DNA of 62,062 nucleotides from CAIYZT01 sp052387855 (GCA_052387855.1 JBQTIT010000044.1:1-62062), one strand, 5' to 3'. Counted from the stretch's first letter, positions 18,670-27,255 are shown. Notes: generated by a model not told the origin, from the letters alone. Translations and numbers: made by a program.

Positions 18670-18986
18670 CACGCCCCCGGCAGCGAAAAGGCACGCGCCA
18701 GGAGTTGGGCTGCCGCCTTGGCCGCGCCCATGGGACCGCCGGAGATATCGGCGCGGCCAAGGTCCGCCGCAGTTCCCGACCAGCCACCGCCGCGCAGACC
18801 CGCGACCAGGATCGCAAGCACATCGCGCGCCGAGAACCTGCGCGCCTCGATCCGCCCGATCAGGTCCATCAGCGAGCCGCTCTCCAGGCTCGCCTCAAGC
18901 TCCGCCAGCGCCCCCAGCGTCAGCTTGGCCCGATGTTCGGCGCCGTCGACAACGATCAGGACCTCTCCGGCAAAGGGATTGGCCAT
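18669..18986 (-). CDS. GTA tail assembly chaperone (g10)
   Basis: A 105-residue GTA gp10-type protein. It starts MANPFAGEVLIVVDG, has the conserved KLTLGALAELEASLES stretch near 20-36 and RFSARDVLAILVAGLRGGG near 50-70. Probably a tail chaperone acting together with g10.1. Start and stop both overlap neighbours by TGATG. Corresponds to Rcc01692. Confidence 0.87.
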   Translation of the reverse strand: MANPFAGEVLIVVDGAEHRAKLTLGALAELEASLESGSLMDLIGRIEARRFSARDVLAILVAGLRGGGWSGTAADLGRADISGGPMGAAKAAAQLLARAFSLPGA

Positions 18987-19399
18987 CACAGCGCCGTAAA
19001 GACCAACGCCCCGGCCGAGGCGAGAGACATCTCAAAGGTCGCTTCACCGTTGTAGGTGCCTGAATATTCCAGCGAGGTGATCTGGAACGGCCCTTCGATG
19101 ATCCCGAACGAGGGGATGATCACCTGAAAGTCCGGCATCTCGGCGTCGAAAAAGATCTGCCGCGCCCGCCCGTCGGTGTTTTCGTCCCGGAACACACCCG
19201 AACCGCTGACCGAGGCAGACTTGACCCCGGCGCCGCCCAGCAGCTCACGCCAGCCCCCTGCACTTTCAAGCGAGGTCACATCGACCGTCTCGGCGTTGAG
19301 CGAGATGCGCTGCGCCCTGAGCCCCGCGATGGTCACGAACTGGCCATCGCCCACCATGTCGACCTTGATCAAAAGGTCCTTGCCATTCTGCACTGCCAT
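18986..19399 (-). CDS. GTA major tail tube protein (g9)
   Basis: A 137-residue TP901-1-family major tail protein building the tail tube. Recognisable stretches: NGKDLLIKVDMVGDGQF near 5-21, AETVDVTSLESAGGWRELL near 36-54 (typical of tail-tube proteins) and LEYSGTYNGEATFEMSLASAG near 110-130. It is first of a tightly coupled run g9-g10-g10.1-g11. Corresponds to Rcc01691. Confidence 0.93.
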   Translation of the reverse strand: MAVQNGKDLLIKVDMVGDGQFVTIAGLRAQRISLNAETVDVTSLESAGGWRELLGGAGVKSASVSGSGVFRDENTDGRARQIFFDAEMPDFQVIIPSFGIIEGPFQITSLEYSGTYNGEATFEMSLASAGALVFTAL

Positions 19400-19438
19400 A
19401 GCTTTCTGCTCCGTTTGGATAATTGTGATTGGTTCGGC

Positions 19439-19837
19439 TCAAACCTCGACGCGCGCCCGAAACGTCAGATCGATGCGCCGGGTCTCGCCCTCGTCCAGCC
19501 GCTTGGCCACACCCCGATGAAAGGCCATCGACACCAGCCGGCCGGTGGCAAGGGCAAGACTTGCATTCTCCAGCGCCGTCGAAACCTCGGCGGCGACGGT
19601 CTTTGCCGACAAAAAACCTGCGGCGTCCGAGATCACGCTGATCACGATCTGGTGCTCTGCGCCGCCGCCGCTCTGGTCCGACCTGTCGACCACCGTCTCG
19701 GGGCCGAGCAACACATAGGTTCCCACGGCACCGCTGGCGGGAATGGCGTCAAAGACTGGCACCCCTGCCAGCGCCGGGGCCGAGGTCAGATGAACGAAGA
19801 TGGCGGACTGAAGCGCCGCCGCGATCCGGTAGCTCAT
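19439..19837 (-). CDS. GTA tail terminator protein, DUF3168 (g8)
   Basis: A 132-residue DUF3168 protein capping the tail at its junction with the head. It starts MSYRIAAALQSAIFVHL and carries VFDAIPASGAVGTYVLLG near 28-45 and VFSAKTVAAEV-like residues near 80. The frame extends upstream to 20179, but the ATG at 19837 overlaps the g7 stop by four bases and gives the family length. Corresponds to Rcc01690. Confidence 0.88.
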   Translation of the reverse strand: MSYRIAAALQSAIFVHLTSAPALAGVPVFDAIPASGAVGTYVLLGPETVVDRSDQSGGGAEHQIVISVISDAAGFLSAKTVAAEVSTALENASLALATGRLVSMAFHRGVAKRLDEGETRRIDLTFRARVEV

Positions 19838-20172
19838 GGCTGGGTCTCCTCTCGGGCATAGCAGCGCAGATGGCGCCCCTCGGCACCCACCTCGGCAACC
19901 GCCAGAATCTCGAACCGGCGCGCGCCTTCGACCAGGTGCTGCCCTGCAAGCGGCCTTTGTCCCGACCCCACGCGCGCCGCGCGCACCGTGATCACATAGC
20001 TCACCGCCGACAGGTTGACCTCGATCCCGGCCACCTCGCGCCCGCTGACCGGCTTCACCTCGGCCCAAAGGGTGCCAAGCGTGGTCCAGGTGACCGCAAA
20101 GCCCCCGGCCCCGTCCGCGAGGTTGACGCTTTCCTGCAACTCCAGCTTTCGGTTCAGCGCGGGGGGCTTCAT
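19834..20172 (-). CDS. GTA head-tail stopper/closure protein (g7)
   Basis: A 112-residue phage head closure protein. KLELQESVNLADGAGGF and WTTLGTLWAEVKPVSGRE (about 9-50) are typical of SPP1 gp16-like head-tail adaptors. It sits between adaptor and tail terminator, with four-base overlaps on both sides. Corresponds to Rcc01689. Confidence 0.88.
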   Translation of the reverse strand: MKPPALNRKLELQESVNLADGAGGFAVTWTTLGTLWAEVKPVSGREVAGIEVNLSAVSYVITVRAARVGSGQRPLAGQHLVEGARRFEILAVAEVGAEGRHLRCYAREETQP

Positions 20173-20768
20173 GCCGCACCCCCGCCCAGCACCCGCACCG
20201 TCCGCCAGCGCTCGATCAGCACCTGAACCTGCTGCGGCAAGCCTGCCGGGCTCTGGGCAACATCGTGGCGGTTGTCATAGTATCCGGCGGCCAGAAGCAG
20301 CACGGCCTGCTGCAGATCCGCCGGCACCTCGGCCCACAGCGCACCATAGCCCGCGTCAAAGACGATCTCGATCCGGCCGTCCTGCGGCACGGTCGGAAAC
20401 AGCAGACCGCGCGCAACGATGCGCGGACGATGCGTATCCTTGGCCAGGACAAAGGCAGCGCCGTCCACCACCAATCCGACATTCGCCGCGTCGAACAGGG
20501 TTATGCTCTGCACCGCAATGACCGGGGCAATGGGCAGCGCCTGCTCGCTGAGCGAGCGCCAGTAGTCCAGGGTCCAGCGAAATTGCCGCGCGACCAGCGC
20601 CTTGCCGATCCGCCCCTCGATTGCCGCGATCGCTGACCGCAGATAGGCTTCGATCAGGCCGTCCTGAAGGTCCGAGTCGGCAAAACCCGACCCCAGCCGC
20701 AGATGGTCCTTCAATCCCTGCATCGGCAGGGCCAGCGTCGGGATCGTCGTTACCTCGGTCAAGATCAT
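20169..20768 (-). CDS. GTA head-tail connector adaptor (g6)
   Basis: A 199-residue head-tail connector of the phage gp6 / phiE125 gp8 type, binding below the portal. The helical N-terminal part has LKDHLRLGSGFADSDLQDG near 20-37 and YLRSAIAAIEGRIGKAL near 42-58. IVFDAGYGALWAEVPADLQQAVL near 140-162 is the typical C-terminal signature. It is separated from the capsid gene by a 90-base gap containing a strong hairpin. Corresponds to Rcc01688. Confidence 0.9.
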   Translation of the reverse strand: MILTEVTTIPTLALPMQGLKDHLRLGSGFADSDLQDGLIEAYLRSAIAAIEGRIGKALVARQFRWTLDYWRSLSEQALPIAPVIAVQSITLFDAANVGLVVDGAAFVLAKDTHRPRIVARGLLFPTVPQDGRIEIVFDAGYGALWAEVPADLQQAVLLLAAGYYDNRHDVAQSPAGLPQQVQVLIERWRTVRVLGGGAA

Positions 20769-20819
20769 CCTGCATCCTCCACTAGGCTGGAAAGGTTCAT
20801 CGGCTCGCGCCGTCGTCCC

Positions 20820-20843
20820 GGCCCCCCGCGGAAACGGGGGGCC
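20820..20843. other. Stable hairpin between GTA capsid and connector genes
   Basis: GGCCCCCCG (20820-20828) pairs perfectly with CGGGGGGCC (20835-20843) around a six-base CGGAAA loop. No U-run follows on either strand, so a processing or stability element at the 3' end of the capsid message is more likely than a complete terminator. It occupies the only long gap in the g5-g15 run. Confidence 0.6.
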
Positions 20844-20858
20844 GGCGTACTCGGTCGA

Positions 20859-22055
20859 TCAGGAGACGGCCACTTTCAGCAGCTTGATCGCGGCATAGTC
20901 GGTGATGTCGCCGCCCACCCGCTTGGAGGCGTAGAACAGCACGTTCGGCTTGGCCGAGAAGGGGTCGCGCAGGATGCGCAGGTCGGGACGCTCGGCGATG
21001 GTATAGCCCGCGTTGAAATCGCCAAAGGCGATCGGATAGGCATCGGCGGCCACATCGGGCATGTCTTCGGCGATCAGCACCGGATAGCCCATCAGGCGCG
21101 CCGGTTCACCGGCCTGCAGGCTGTCGCCCCACATGAACCGGCCATCCGCGTCCTTCATCTTGCGCACGGCGCCAGCGGTCTTGGAGTTCATCACAAAGGT
21201 GCCATTGGCGCGGTACTCGGCCGTCAGCGCGTAGACCAGGTTCACGACACAGTCGCTGGCATTGGTGGTCGCGAAATCGGCCGCAGCGCCGGTCGGCACA
21301 TAGCCAAGCGAGCCCCAGGTCCACGAAGCATCGGCCACCTTGGTCGGCAGCAGGATGCCTTTGGGCTGGTCAACGCCCGTGCCATTGATAAAGGCCGCAG
21401 CCTCGGCGCGGATGAATCGGGTCGCGATCTTGCTCGCGAGCCAGCCCTCGACGTCAAAGGCACTGTCGTCCAGCAGGCGCTGGCTGGCCTTCGGCATCGC
21501 CGACAGCTCGTGCAGCTTGATCGAGATGCGCTCGATCGTCGGCGTCGCCGTCTCCGAGGTGGCCGAGGCTTCGGTCGCCCAACCCGAACCCACTTCGCTG
21601 CGGTCGACCAGAACGTCGAACGAGACCGCATCCACATTCACCACGCCCGCGACCGAGCGCAGCGACGAGGTCGCAAGCAGCATCGAGCGGATGGTGTCGG
21701 CCGTCTGCGGATCGACCAGATAGCCGCCATCGGCCGCGACGGCGGTCGACATCGCCTTGCCCTCAAGCACAAGGCCGCGCAGACCGTCGTCATCCCCCGA
21801 ACGCAGGTAAGCGTTAAAGGCCTTCTTGTGGGGCACCTCGGCTTCGGCATGGGCCGACAGCGCCGGGCGTGCATAGGTCATGGTTTTGCGATCAAGCATG
21901 GTCATCCGGTCTTCCCGTTGCTGAATGGATTGTTTCACTTCACCCCGAAAGGTATTGAATTCCTGTAGAAATCCGGCCATGGCGGATTTCACTTCCGCAC
22001 CCGGATCATGGGCATTCGGCATGGTGCCACCTGCCCGAGTCACTGTCTCGGTCAT
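20859..22055 (-). CDS. GTA major capsid protein, HK97 fold (g5)
   Basis: A 398-residue HK97-type major capsid protein. A charged helical N-terminal delta-domain (about 1-100, with FLQEFNTFRGEVKQSI and EDRMTMLDRKTM) is removed by the prohead protease in the family. The mature shell domain then runs from about 105 (MSTAVAADGGYLVDPQ) to DYAAIKLLKVAVS. INGTGVDQPKGIL near 245 is a typical capsid motif. The start at 22055 has GGAG upstream; the longer open frame to 22229 overlaps the protease gene. Corresponds to Rcc01687. Confidence 0.94.
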   Translation of the reverse strand: MTETVTRAGGTMPNAHDPGAEVKSAMAGFLQEFNTFRGEVKQSIQQREDRMTMLDRKTMTYARPALSAHAEAEVPHKKAFNAYLRSGDDDGLRGLVLEGKAMSTAVAADGGYLVDPQTADTIRSMLLATSSLRSVAGVVNVDAVSFDVLVDRSEVGSGWATEASATSETATPTIERISIKLHELSAMPKASQRLLDDSAFDVEGWLASKIATRFIRAEAAAFINGTGVDQPKGILLPTKVADASWTWGSLGYVPTGAAADFATTNASDCVVNLVYALTAEYRANGTFVMNSKTAGAVRKMKDADGRFMWGDSLQAGEPARLMGYPVLIAEDMPDVAADAYPIAFGDFNAGYTIAERPDLRILRDPFSAKPNVLFYASKRVGGDITDYAAIKLLKVAVS

Positions 22056-22093
22056 CGATTTACTCCGTGATCGGTCGTGTGTTTCCGCCCCGG

Positions 22094-22663
22094 CTAGCGC
22101 CGGGCCAGCTCCTCGCGGGCCTGATTGAACAGGTCCGCCAGATCCTTGAGGCTGCGTTCCAGGCCGGTCGCCTTGGACCCCACCCGCGCATCGGGAAGCA
22201 TCGGAAAGGTCACCAGCGAGACCTCCCAAAGCTCAAGTTCCTGCAACAGACGCTGGCCCTTTCCGTCCCGCTCGGCTTTGACGGTGCGGTAGCCGATCGA
22301 CAGCCCGTCGATCGCCCCGGCCGCCAAAAGCGCCGCCGCCTCGCGCCCCTTTTCCACTTCGGGCAGCAGGCGGCCCTTGACCCACAGGCCCTTGGCATCC
22401 TCGCGCACCTCGTCCCAGATGCCGAACTGCTGGGCCGGGTCGTGCTGCCACAGCATCTTGACCCGCCGCCCGCCCGCATCCAGCCGCTTCAGGCTGGCCG
22501 CATAGGCGCCGGCCTGCACCACATCACCGCCCTGATCCTTGCGCCCGAAGAGCGAGGCATAGCCCGAGATCACCCGGCCATCCGACACGGTAAAGCTCGC
22601 CTCTTCGGTACGCGCCGCCTGGGCATATTTATGCTCAAGCTCAGCCCAATACTGGTGTTCCAT
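22094..22663 (-). CDS. GTA prohead protease (g4)
   Basis: A 189-residue HK97-family prohead protease that matures the capsid. Signatures: VISGYASLFGRKDQGGDVV near 30-48, KMLWQHDPAQQFG with the catalytic histidine near 70-82, and AGAIDGLSIGYRT with the catalytic serine near 115-127. LWEVSLVTFPMLPDA follows near 145. It lies directly upstream of the capsid gene. Corresponds to Rcc01686. Confidence 0.93.
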   Translation of the reverse strand: MEHQYWAELEHKYAQAARTEEASFTVSDGRVISGYASLFGRKDQGGDVVQAGAYAASLKRLDAGGRRVKMLWQHDPAQQFGIWDEVREDAKGLWVKGRLLPEVEKGREAAALLAAGAIDGLSIGYRTVKAERDGKGQRLLQELELWEVSLVTFPMLPDARVGSKATGLERSLKDLADLFNQAREELARR

Positions 22664-22669
22664 AGCCCC

Positions 22670-22915
22670 TCACTTTCCTGTCGCTCGGATCAGGGCCTCG
22701 GCCCCTTGCGTCAGCAGAAATGCCGCAACTCCGTAGACGCCCAGCCAGATCCGCTTTTCCATCCGCTCCAGCGCGGCGTCGATCTGGCCCAGCCGAAACT
22801 CCAACCCCGCCCAACGTTCCTCGGCGACGCGCTCGTTCGCCTCGATGCGGGCATGCGCGGCATCGAAGCTGTCGTAAAGAAACCGGGACCCCTCGCCTGG
22901 CTTTCGCGGTGTCAT
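22670..22915 (-). CDS. Small GTA protein between portal and protease (g3.5)
   Basis: An 81-residue protein: MTPRKPGEGSRFLYDSFDAA, then a charged helix likely to form a coiled coil (HARIEANERVAEERWAGLE), ending with one hydrophobic helix (IWLGVYGVAAFLLTQGA) near 55-72. Position and form match Rcc01685 of the R. capsulatus GTA, described there as needed for head formation. Start at 22915 overlaps the portal stop by four bases. Confidence 0.82.
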   Translation of the reverse strand: MTPRKPGEGSRFLYDSFDAAHARIEANERVAEERWAGLEFRLGQIDAALERMEKRIWLGVYGVAAFLLTQGAEALIRATGK

Positions 22916-24090
22916 TCGCCCTCCGCGATCTTTGGCAGGCCCAGGATCATCCGCTTTTCTGCCGCCCCCAGGAAATCCGCCGCCCCCACGCGAGCCCATT
23001 GCTGGTCACGCTCGACCGCCAGGGCCGGGATCTGGTCAAGATCGGGGCGCAATTCTGCCGGCTCGCCGCTGAACCCCGCCAGCCAGTGCGAAATGCCCGC
23101 TGTCACCCGCGTCACCAGCGGCAGCACCGTCAGACGGAAAAAGGCGCGGTTTGCCTCTTGGTAATTCGCATAGGTGGCGTCGCCCGGGATGCCCATCAGC
23201 ATCGGCGGCACACCAAAGGCGATGGCGATCTCGCGCGCCGCCGCTTCCTTGGTCTTCTGAAATTCCATGTCCGAGGGGCTGAACCCCATCGGCTTCCAGT
23301 CCAGCCCGCCCTCCAGCAACATCGGTCGCCCGGCATTGCGCGCGCCCTGATGATGCGCCTCCATTTCGCCCAGCAGCCGCTCGTACTGGTCCGAGGTCAG
23401 TTGCGACTGGCCATCCGCGCCCTTGTACACGATCGCACCCGAGGGCCGGGCAGCGTTGTCGAGCAATGCCTTGGACCAGGAGCTGGCGCTGGTGTGCACG
23501 TCAACCGCCACCGCAGCGGCCTGCAGCGGGCTGAATCCATAGTGGTCGTCCTGCGGATGAAAGCTTTTCAGATGGCAGATCGGCGTGGCGCCACCGGACA
23601 TCGAAAAGCGGTGCGTCCTGCCGCCGACAGTGTAGTCATAAGCGATCGGCCAGCCATCGGCGCCCGGGACCAGCGCCATCCGGTCAGACCGCAGCACATG
23701 CAATTCGGCCGGCATCCGGCCCTCGCCCAGCACGGCCTCGACATAGGCATTGCCGCTCAACAGCATATGGCCGTAGATCGCTTCCATCAGCTCGGCCCGT
23801 CCCTGGGCCGGATTGGGGCGGCGGATCAGGTCAAGGACCGGATGGGTGTCATAGCGCCGTTCCTCATCCTGCAGCACCAGCGGAATGGCCGCCGCCGCCT
23901 CGGCGATCAGGCGAACAGCGCGAAACCCGATCGGATTGCTCTGAAACCCGTTCTTGGCAAGCGACACCGCGTCGCGCGGGCTCCAGGCCACGCGCCCCGA
24001 AGACCCCCAGGCAACGACACGCCCCGTGGCCGAGGCCTTTTTCTCGGGGGTCGCCGGGACGGCTCCGCGTCTCAGAAAATCGAATTTCAT
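22912..24090 (-). CDS. GTA portal protein (g3)
   Basis: A 392-residue HK97-family portal, the dodecameric DNA gate at one capsid vertex. Markers: NPIGFRAVRLIAEAAAAIPL near 52-71, MLLSGNAYVEAV near 110, HLKSFHPQDDHYGFSPLQAA near 172-191, and FGVPPMLMGIPGDATYANYQEANRAFF-type sequence near 292-318. AAGGAG precedes the ATG. The 180-base gap to g2 holds no convincing gene; a small hairpin TTGCC-TTCG-GGCAA sits just before the ribosome site. Corresponds to Rcc01684. Confidence 0.93.
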   Translation of the reverse strand: MKFDFLRRGAVPATPEKKASATGRVVAWGSSGRVAWSPRDAVSLAKNGFQSNPIGFRAVRLIAEAAAAIPLVLQDEERRYDTHPVLDLIRRPNPAQGRAELMEAIYGHMLLSGNAYVEAVLGEGRMPAELHVLRSDRMALVPGADGWPIAYDYTVGGRTHRFSMSGGATPICHLKSFHPQDDHYGFSPLQAAAVAVDVHTSASSWSKALLDNAARPSGAIVYKGADGQSQLTSDQYERLLGEMEAHHQGARNAGRPMLLEGGLDWKPMGFSPSDMEFQKTKEAAAREIAIAFGVPPMLMGIPGDATYANYQEANRAFFRLTVLPLVTRVTAGISHWLAGFSGEPAELRPDLDQIPALAVERDQQWARVGAADFLGAAEKRMILGLPKIAEGE

Positions 24091-24270
24091 CCTCAGATCT
24101 CCTTGCCTTCGGGCAATGTTTCCCCGCGCCCCGCAACCGGCTCTTGCTGCGGGGGTCGTCCTGGTCGGCGGCCATCGGCTGGCCAGATTTCGGCTATTCG
24201 CGCCGCGCGCCTTCGGTCGCCCTCCGGCCCTTGGTTCTGTCGGTTCTAGAAGACAGGGTTTACGAAAGGT

Positions 24271-25617
24271 TTATCCCAGCGTAAGCACCTTGGGCGCCGC
24301 ATGCGCGGCGCCTGGCTCGACGATCAGATCGCTCAGGGCCCAGACCAGCGCATCCACCCGGTCGGGCGAGCCCCTTCCGGCGTAGCCCTGCCCGGTCATG
24401 CGGCACATCTGCTCTTCCAGGGCCGACAGCCCCCTGACGTGAAAGATCCGCCCCTGCTCGTAGAGCGCTGCCACCGGCTCGGCGCGGGCCTGCTTTGAGC
24501 GCGAGGCATGCACCGTGCGGATCGGCACCAGCGGATCGATGTTGCGGATGACAGAGCGCACCATCTCGCCGCCCTGGTTCACCTCGGCCACCAGCCGGTC
24601 GGCCTTGTGGCGCTGCATGGCCGACAGGGCCGCGCGCGCCCAGCCGTCCGGGCTGACCCCCCTCACCGAGGCATCCTCGATCACAAAAGCGCGCCAGTTC
24701 TGCGGCGGCCCCTCGGTAACCGCGCCAACCACGACGATGCCGCATTCGTCGCTGGTGCCCGTGCCGGTGGCGGGCGGATCAACCGCGACGACGATGCGGG
24801 TAAACTCCGGCAGGGCTTCGGCCCGGCAGCGGTCCAGCAGGCCGTGAGTCCAAAAGGCGCCGTCCAGATCCTCGATCAACAGACCCTCAAGTTCCTGCTT
24901 GCCGAGCCGCTCACCGCCATACCTCCGCTCAACCTCTTCCAGGAACGAGGCGGCAAGATAGGCGCGGTTGGCGTCGGTCGGGGCATGCGTGACGACGCTC
25001 GAAGGGTTCTTCAGGATCGACTTCAGCACCGAGACGTTCTGCGGCGTCGTCGTGACCACTTGCTGCGGACTGTCGCCAAGCCGCAGCGCGAATTGCAGCA
25101 TGTCCCAGGCCTCCTCGGCCTTTTTCCACTTGGCCAACTCGTCCACCCAGGCCGCATCGAACTGCGGCCCGCGCAGGCTGTCGGGGTCATGGGCCGAAAA
25201 AGTCTGTGCCGTGGCACCATTGGGCCAGACCAGCCGACGACGTCCGGGCTCCCAGACCGGGCGGCGGTCGGGCGGGCTGACCGCCAGAATGCCGCTTTCG
25301 CCAAACACCATCACTTCGCGCACCTGGTCCAGCGTCTCGCCCACCAGCGCCAGGCGCCGGCACTTTCCCGGATCGGCGGGCCCCGCGCCCTCGACCTGCG
25401 CGCGGACCCATTCGGCCCCGGCCCGGGTCTTGCCCGCACCGCGCCCGCCCATGATCACCCAGGTGCGCCAGACCCCCTCGGGCGGCAACTGATGCGGAAG
25501 GGCCCAGAATTCAAAGACCCAAGGCAGGGCCAGCAGGGCATTCTCGCTCAGCCCATCCAGAAAGGCGTCAATCTCGTCTTGCGGCGCGGAGCAAAGCCAG
25601 GCGGCGCCCGATTTCAT
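24271..25617 (-). CDS. GTA terminase large subunit (g2)
   Basis: Packaging motor with ATPase and nuclease domains. Walker A is GGRGAGKTRAGAEW near residue 55, the Walker B acidic pair is in FDAAWVDELAKW near 155, and the RNase-H-like nuclease starts at IVVAVDPPATGTGTSDECG near 275, with a late acidic cluster at GSPDRVDALVWALSDL near 420. The frame is open to 25722, but an ATG at 25617 gives a family-like N-terminus (CSAPQDEIDAFLDGLSENA) and a 50-base overlap with g1, so I prefer it; the longer start cannot be excluded. Corresponds to Rcc01683. Confidence 0.92.
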   Translation of the reverse strand: MKSGAAWLCSAPQDEIDAFLDGLSENALLALPWVFEFWALPHQLPPEGVWRTWVIMGGRGAGKTRAGAEWVRAQVEGAGPADPGKCRRLALVGETLDQVREVMVFGESGILAVSPPDRRPVWEPGRRRLVWPNGATAQTFSAHDPDSLRGPQFDAAWVDELAKWKKAEEAWDMLQFALRLGDSPQQVVTTTPQNVSVLKSILKNPSSVVTHAPTDANRAYLAASFLEEVERRYGGERLGKQELEGLLIEDLDGAFWTHGLLDRCRAEALPEFTRIVVAVDPPATGTGTSDECGIVVVGAVTEGPPQNWRAFVIEDASVRGVSPDGWARAALSAMQRHKADRLVAEVNQGGEMVRSVIRNIDPLVPIRTVHASRSKQARAEPVAALYEQGRIFHVRGLSALEEQMCRMTGQGYAGRGSPDRVDALVWALSDLIVEPGAAHAAPKVLTLG

Positions 25618-25891
25618 CTCGCGCGGCTGATAGGTCGAGCGTTCCGGTTCCGACAGACCCGGCAACTTGTTTGCGGAGTTTCTCAACTCGGTTCCTTTCA
25701 TCCATGACGTTCTGGAACGCATCCTTGAGCCCCTTGACCGCCGTCTTGGCGGCTGGGAGTTGGTCCATCTCTCCCGCGCGGACCGCGGAGATCGTCCGGA
25801 TCAGCTCTTCGGCTGCTTCCTGAAGAAGCCTTTCCGTTTCCGCCGTCAGATCGACCGGCGTGCCATCGCTGTTGGGAAAAAAGATTGCCAT
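25568..25891 (-). CDS. GTA small terminase-like protein (g1)
   Basis: A 107-residue, largely helical protein, first gene of the GTA cluster. The N-terminal MAIFFPNSDGTPVDLTAETE is followed by a helix with LLQEAAEELIRTISAVR, then MDERNRVEKLRKQVAGSVG near 63-81. It corresponds by position and form to Rcc01682, the GTA small terminase needed for DNA packaging. AAGGGAG lies upstream of the ATG. Leader and promoter are described separately. Confidence 0.85.
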   Translation of the reverse strand: MAIFFPNSDGTPVDLTAETERLLQEAAEELIRTISAVRAGEMDQLPAAKTAVKGLKDAFQNVMDERNRVEKLRKQVAGSVGTGTLDLSAARDEIGRRLALLRAARRD

Positions 25892-25926
25892 CCCCCTCCG
25901 ACAAGCTCCCTTCCGCAGCAGACAAA

Positions 25927-25964
25927 CTGGAACGGCCCCGGGGCATTGCCCGGGGCCGTTCCAG
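25927..25964 (-). terminator. Perfect 16-bp hairpin in the GTA leader
   Basis: CTGGAACGGCCCCGGG (25927-25942) pairs exactly with CCCGGGGCCGTTCCAG (25949-25964) around GCATTG. Read on the minus strand it is followed by TTTGTCTGC, a short imperfect U-run, so it can terminate mltG transcription. It lies between the likely GTA promoter and g1, so every GTA transcript from that promoter must cross it. Confidence 0.75.
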
Positions 25965-25987
25965 AGAATTCTTGCATCATGCCCAGA

Positions 25988-26016
25988 CCCATAGACCAGG
26001 GCGCGCGCCGAGTCAA
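25988..26016 (-). promoter_or_regulatory. Probable sigma-70-type promoter of the GTA cluster
   Basis: On the minus strand, TTGACT (26016-26011) and TATGGG (25993-25988) are separated by 17 bases. Upstream is an AT-rich segment (TTATAAAACGATTTTAT at about 26016-26033) that could serve as an UP-like element or activator site. GTA clusters are known to be activated by GafA near the first gene. The assignment is by sequence match and position only. Confidence 0.55.
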
Positions 26017-26067
26017 GATAAAATCGTTTTATAACAGCATGTTAGAGCGCGCAGCTTTTACGGTCTG

Positions 26068-27255
26068 TTAACCCCCACCACCATCTTGCGCGGCTTCGCT
26101 TTCGGACTTCTTCTGCTCGGCCTCGATCTCGCGCCATCTGGCAACGTTGCGGTTGTGCTCTTCCAGCGTTACGGCAAAGGCATGGCCGCCCGTCCCGTCG
26201 GCGACGAAAAAGACGAAATCCGTCTGCGCCGGGTCCAGCGCCGCCTCGATCGAGGACCGCCCCGGGTTGGCGATCGGCGTCGGCGGCATGCCGTCGATGA
26301 CATAGGTGTTATAGGGCGTCTCGCGGCTCAACTCGCTTTGCCGCAGCCCACGGCCCAGCACGCCCTCGCCCTTGGTGATGCCATAGATCACCGTCGGATC
26401 GGTCTGAAGCCGCATGCCCTTGGCCAGACGGTTCAGAAAGACGCTGGCCACCAGCTTGCGCTCTTCGGCCACGCCCGTTTCCTTTTCGACGATCGAGGCC
26501 ATGATCAGGGCCTCTTGCGGCGAGGCATAGGGCAGACCCTCGGCACGCGAGGCCCACAGCTCTTGCAGCGTCGCCTCCTGCCGCCGCGCCATCTCGGCCA
26601 GCAGTTCACCGCGCTGCTGTCCCGGCGTCACCTCGTAGCTGTCCGGCGCCAGAACCCCCTCGGGCGGGACCTCGACCACATCTCCGGCCATGAAATCGGC
26701 GCGGCGCAGCGCGTCGACCACGTTCCAGCTTGTGACCCCCTCGGCCAGCGTGATGCGCCAGCGCAGGTCGGGCGCTTCCTTTGCCTCCAGATAATCGGTC
26801 GGAGCGGCGTCGGTCGCCGGATCGAACTTGACGACATCCTCATAGCGGTTGGTCGTCGGATCAAGCTCGCGCAGGACGATCTGCAAATTGTTGACACCAA
26901 TCCGGAAATTGACCTCTCTTCCACAGGTCGACAGGCCCGAGGCCGTCAATTCGCCGAGGATCCCCTCCATCGACGCGCCGGCCTCGATCAGATACGAGCC
27001 GAATTTCAACTCCTTGGACCTGCCCGAATACTCCGCGCCGATGCGAAAGATTCTCGGATCGCCAATCGCGCCCCGCTCGGCCAGCGCACGGCTGACCGTG
27101 CTCAGCGAGGCCCCCTTCTGCACCTCAAAGCAGATCGCGCTCGACAGCGGACCCGGCGCGGAATAGCTGCGCTGGCCCCAGGCCAGCAACCCGGCAAAGA
27201 CGACCAGCGCCAGGATGAACAGCGTCAGCGCATTCGAAGCGATCGCGCGCCACAT
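26068..27255 (-). CDS. mltG: Endolytic murein transglycosylase MltG (YceG-like)
   Basis: A 395-residue inner-membrane lytic transglycosylase thought to cut nascent glycan strands. One N-terminal transmembrane helix (TLFILALVVFAGLLAWG, 11-27) is followed by a LysM-like region and the catalytic YceG domain. The active glutamate is in ALIMASIVEKETGVAEER near 260. NRLAKGMRLQTDPTVIYG (about 285) and NTYVIDGMPPTPIANPG (about 325) are family hallmarks. Its ATG overlaps the fabF stop by one base; the frame further upstream is not part of it. Separated from the GTA by the hairpin. Confidence 0.94.
   Translation of the reverse strand: MWRAIASNALTLFILALVVFAGLLAWGQRSYSAPGPLSSAICFEVQKGASLSTVSRALAERGAIGDPRIFRIGAEYSGRSKELKFGSYLIEAGASMEGILGELTASGLSTCGREVNFRIGVNNLQIVLRELDPTTNRYEDVVKFDPATDAAPTDYLEAKEAPDLRWRITLAEGVTSWNVVDALRRADFMAGDVVEVPPEGVLAPDSYEVTPGQQRGELLAEMARRQEATLQELWASRAEGLPYASPQEALIMASIVEKETGVAEERKLVASVFLNRLAKGMRLQTDPTVIYGITKGEGVLGRGLRQSELSRETPYNTYVIDGMPPTPIANPGRSSIEAALDPAQTDFVFFVADGTGGHAFAVTLEEHNRNVARWREIEAEQKKSESEAAQDGGGG

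Noticed and set aside
23864..24175. Extra small gene between GTA g2 and g3
   Set aside because: It overlaps most of its length with the portal gene in another frame, and its product matches nothing.
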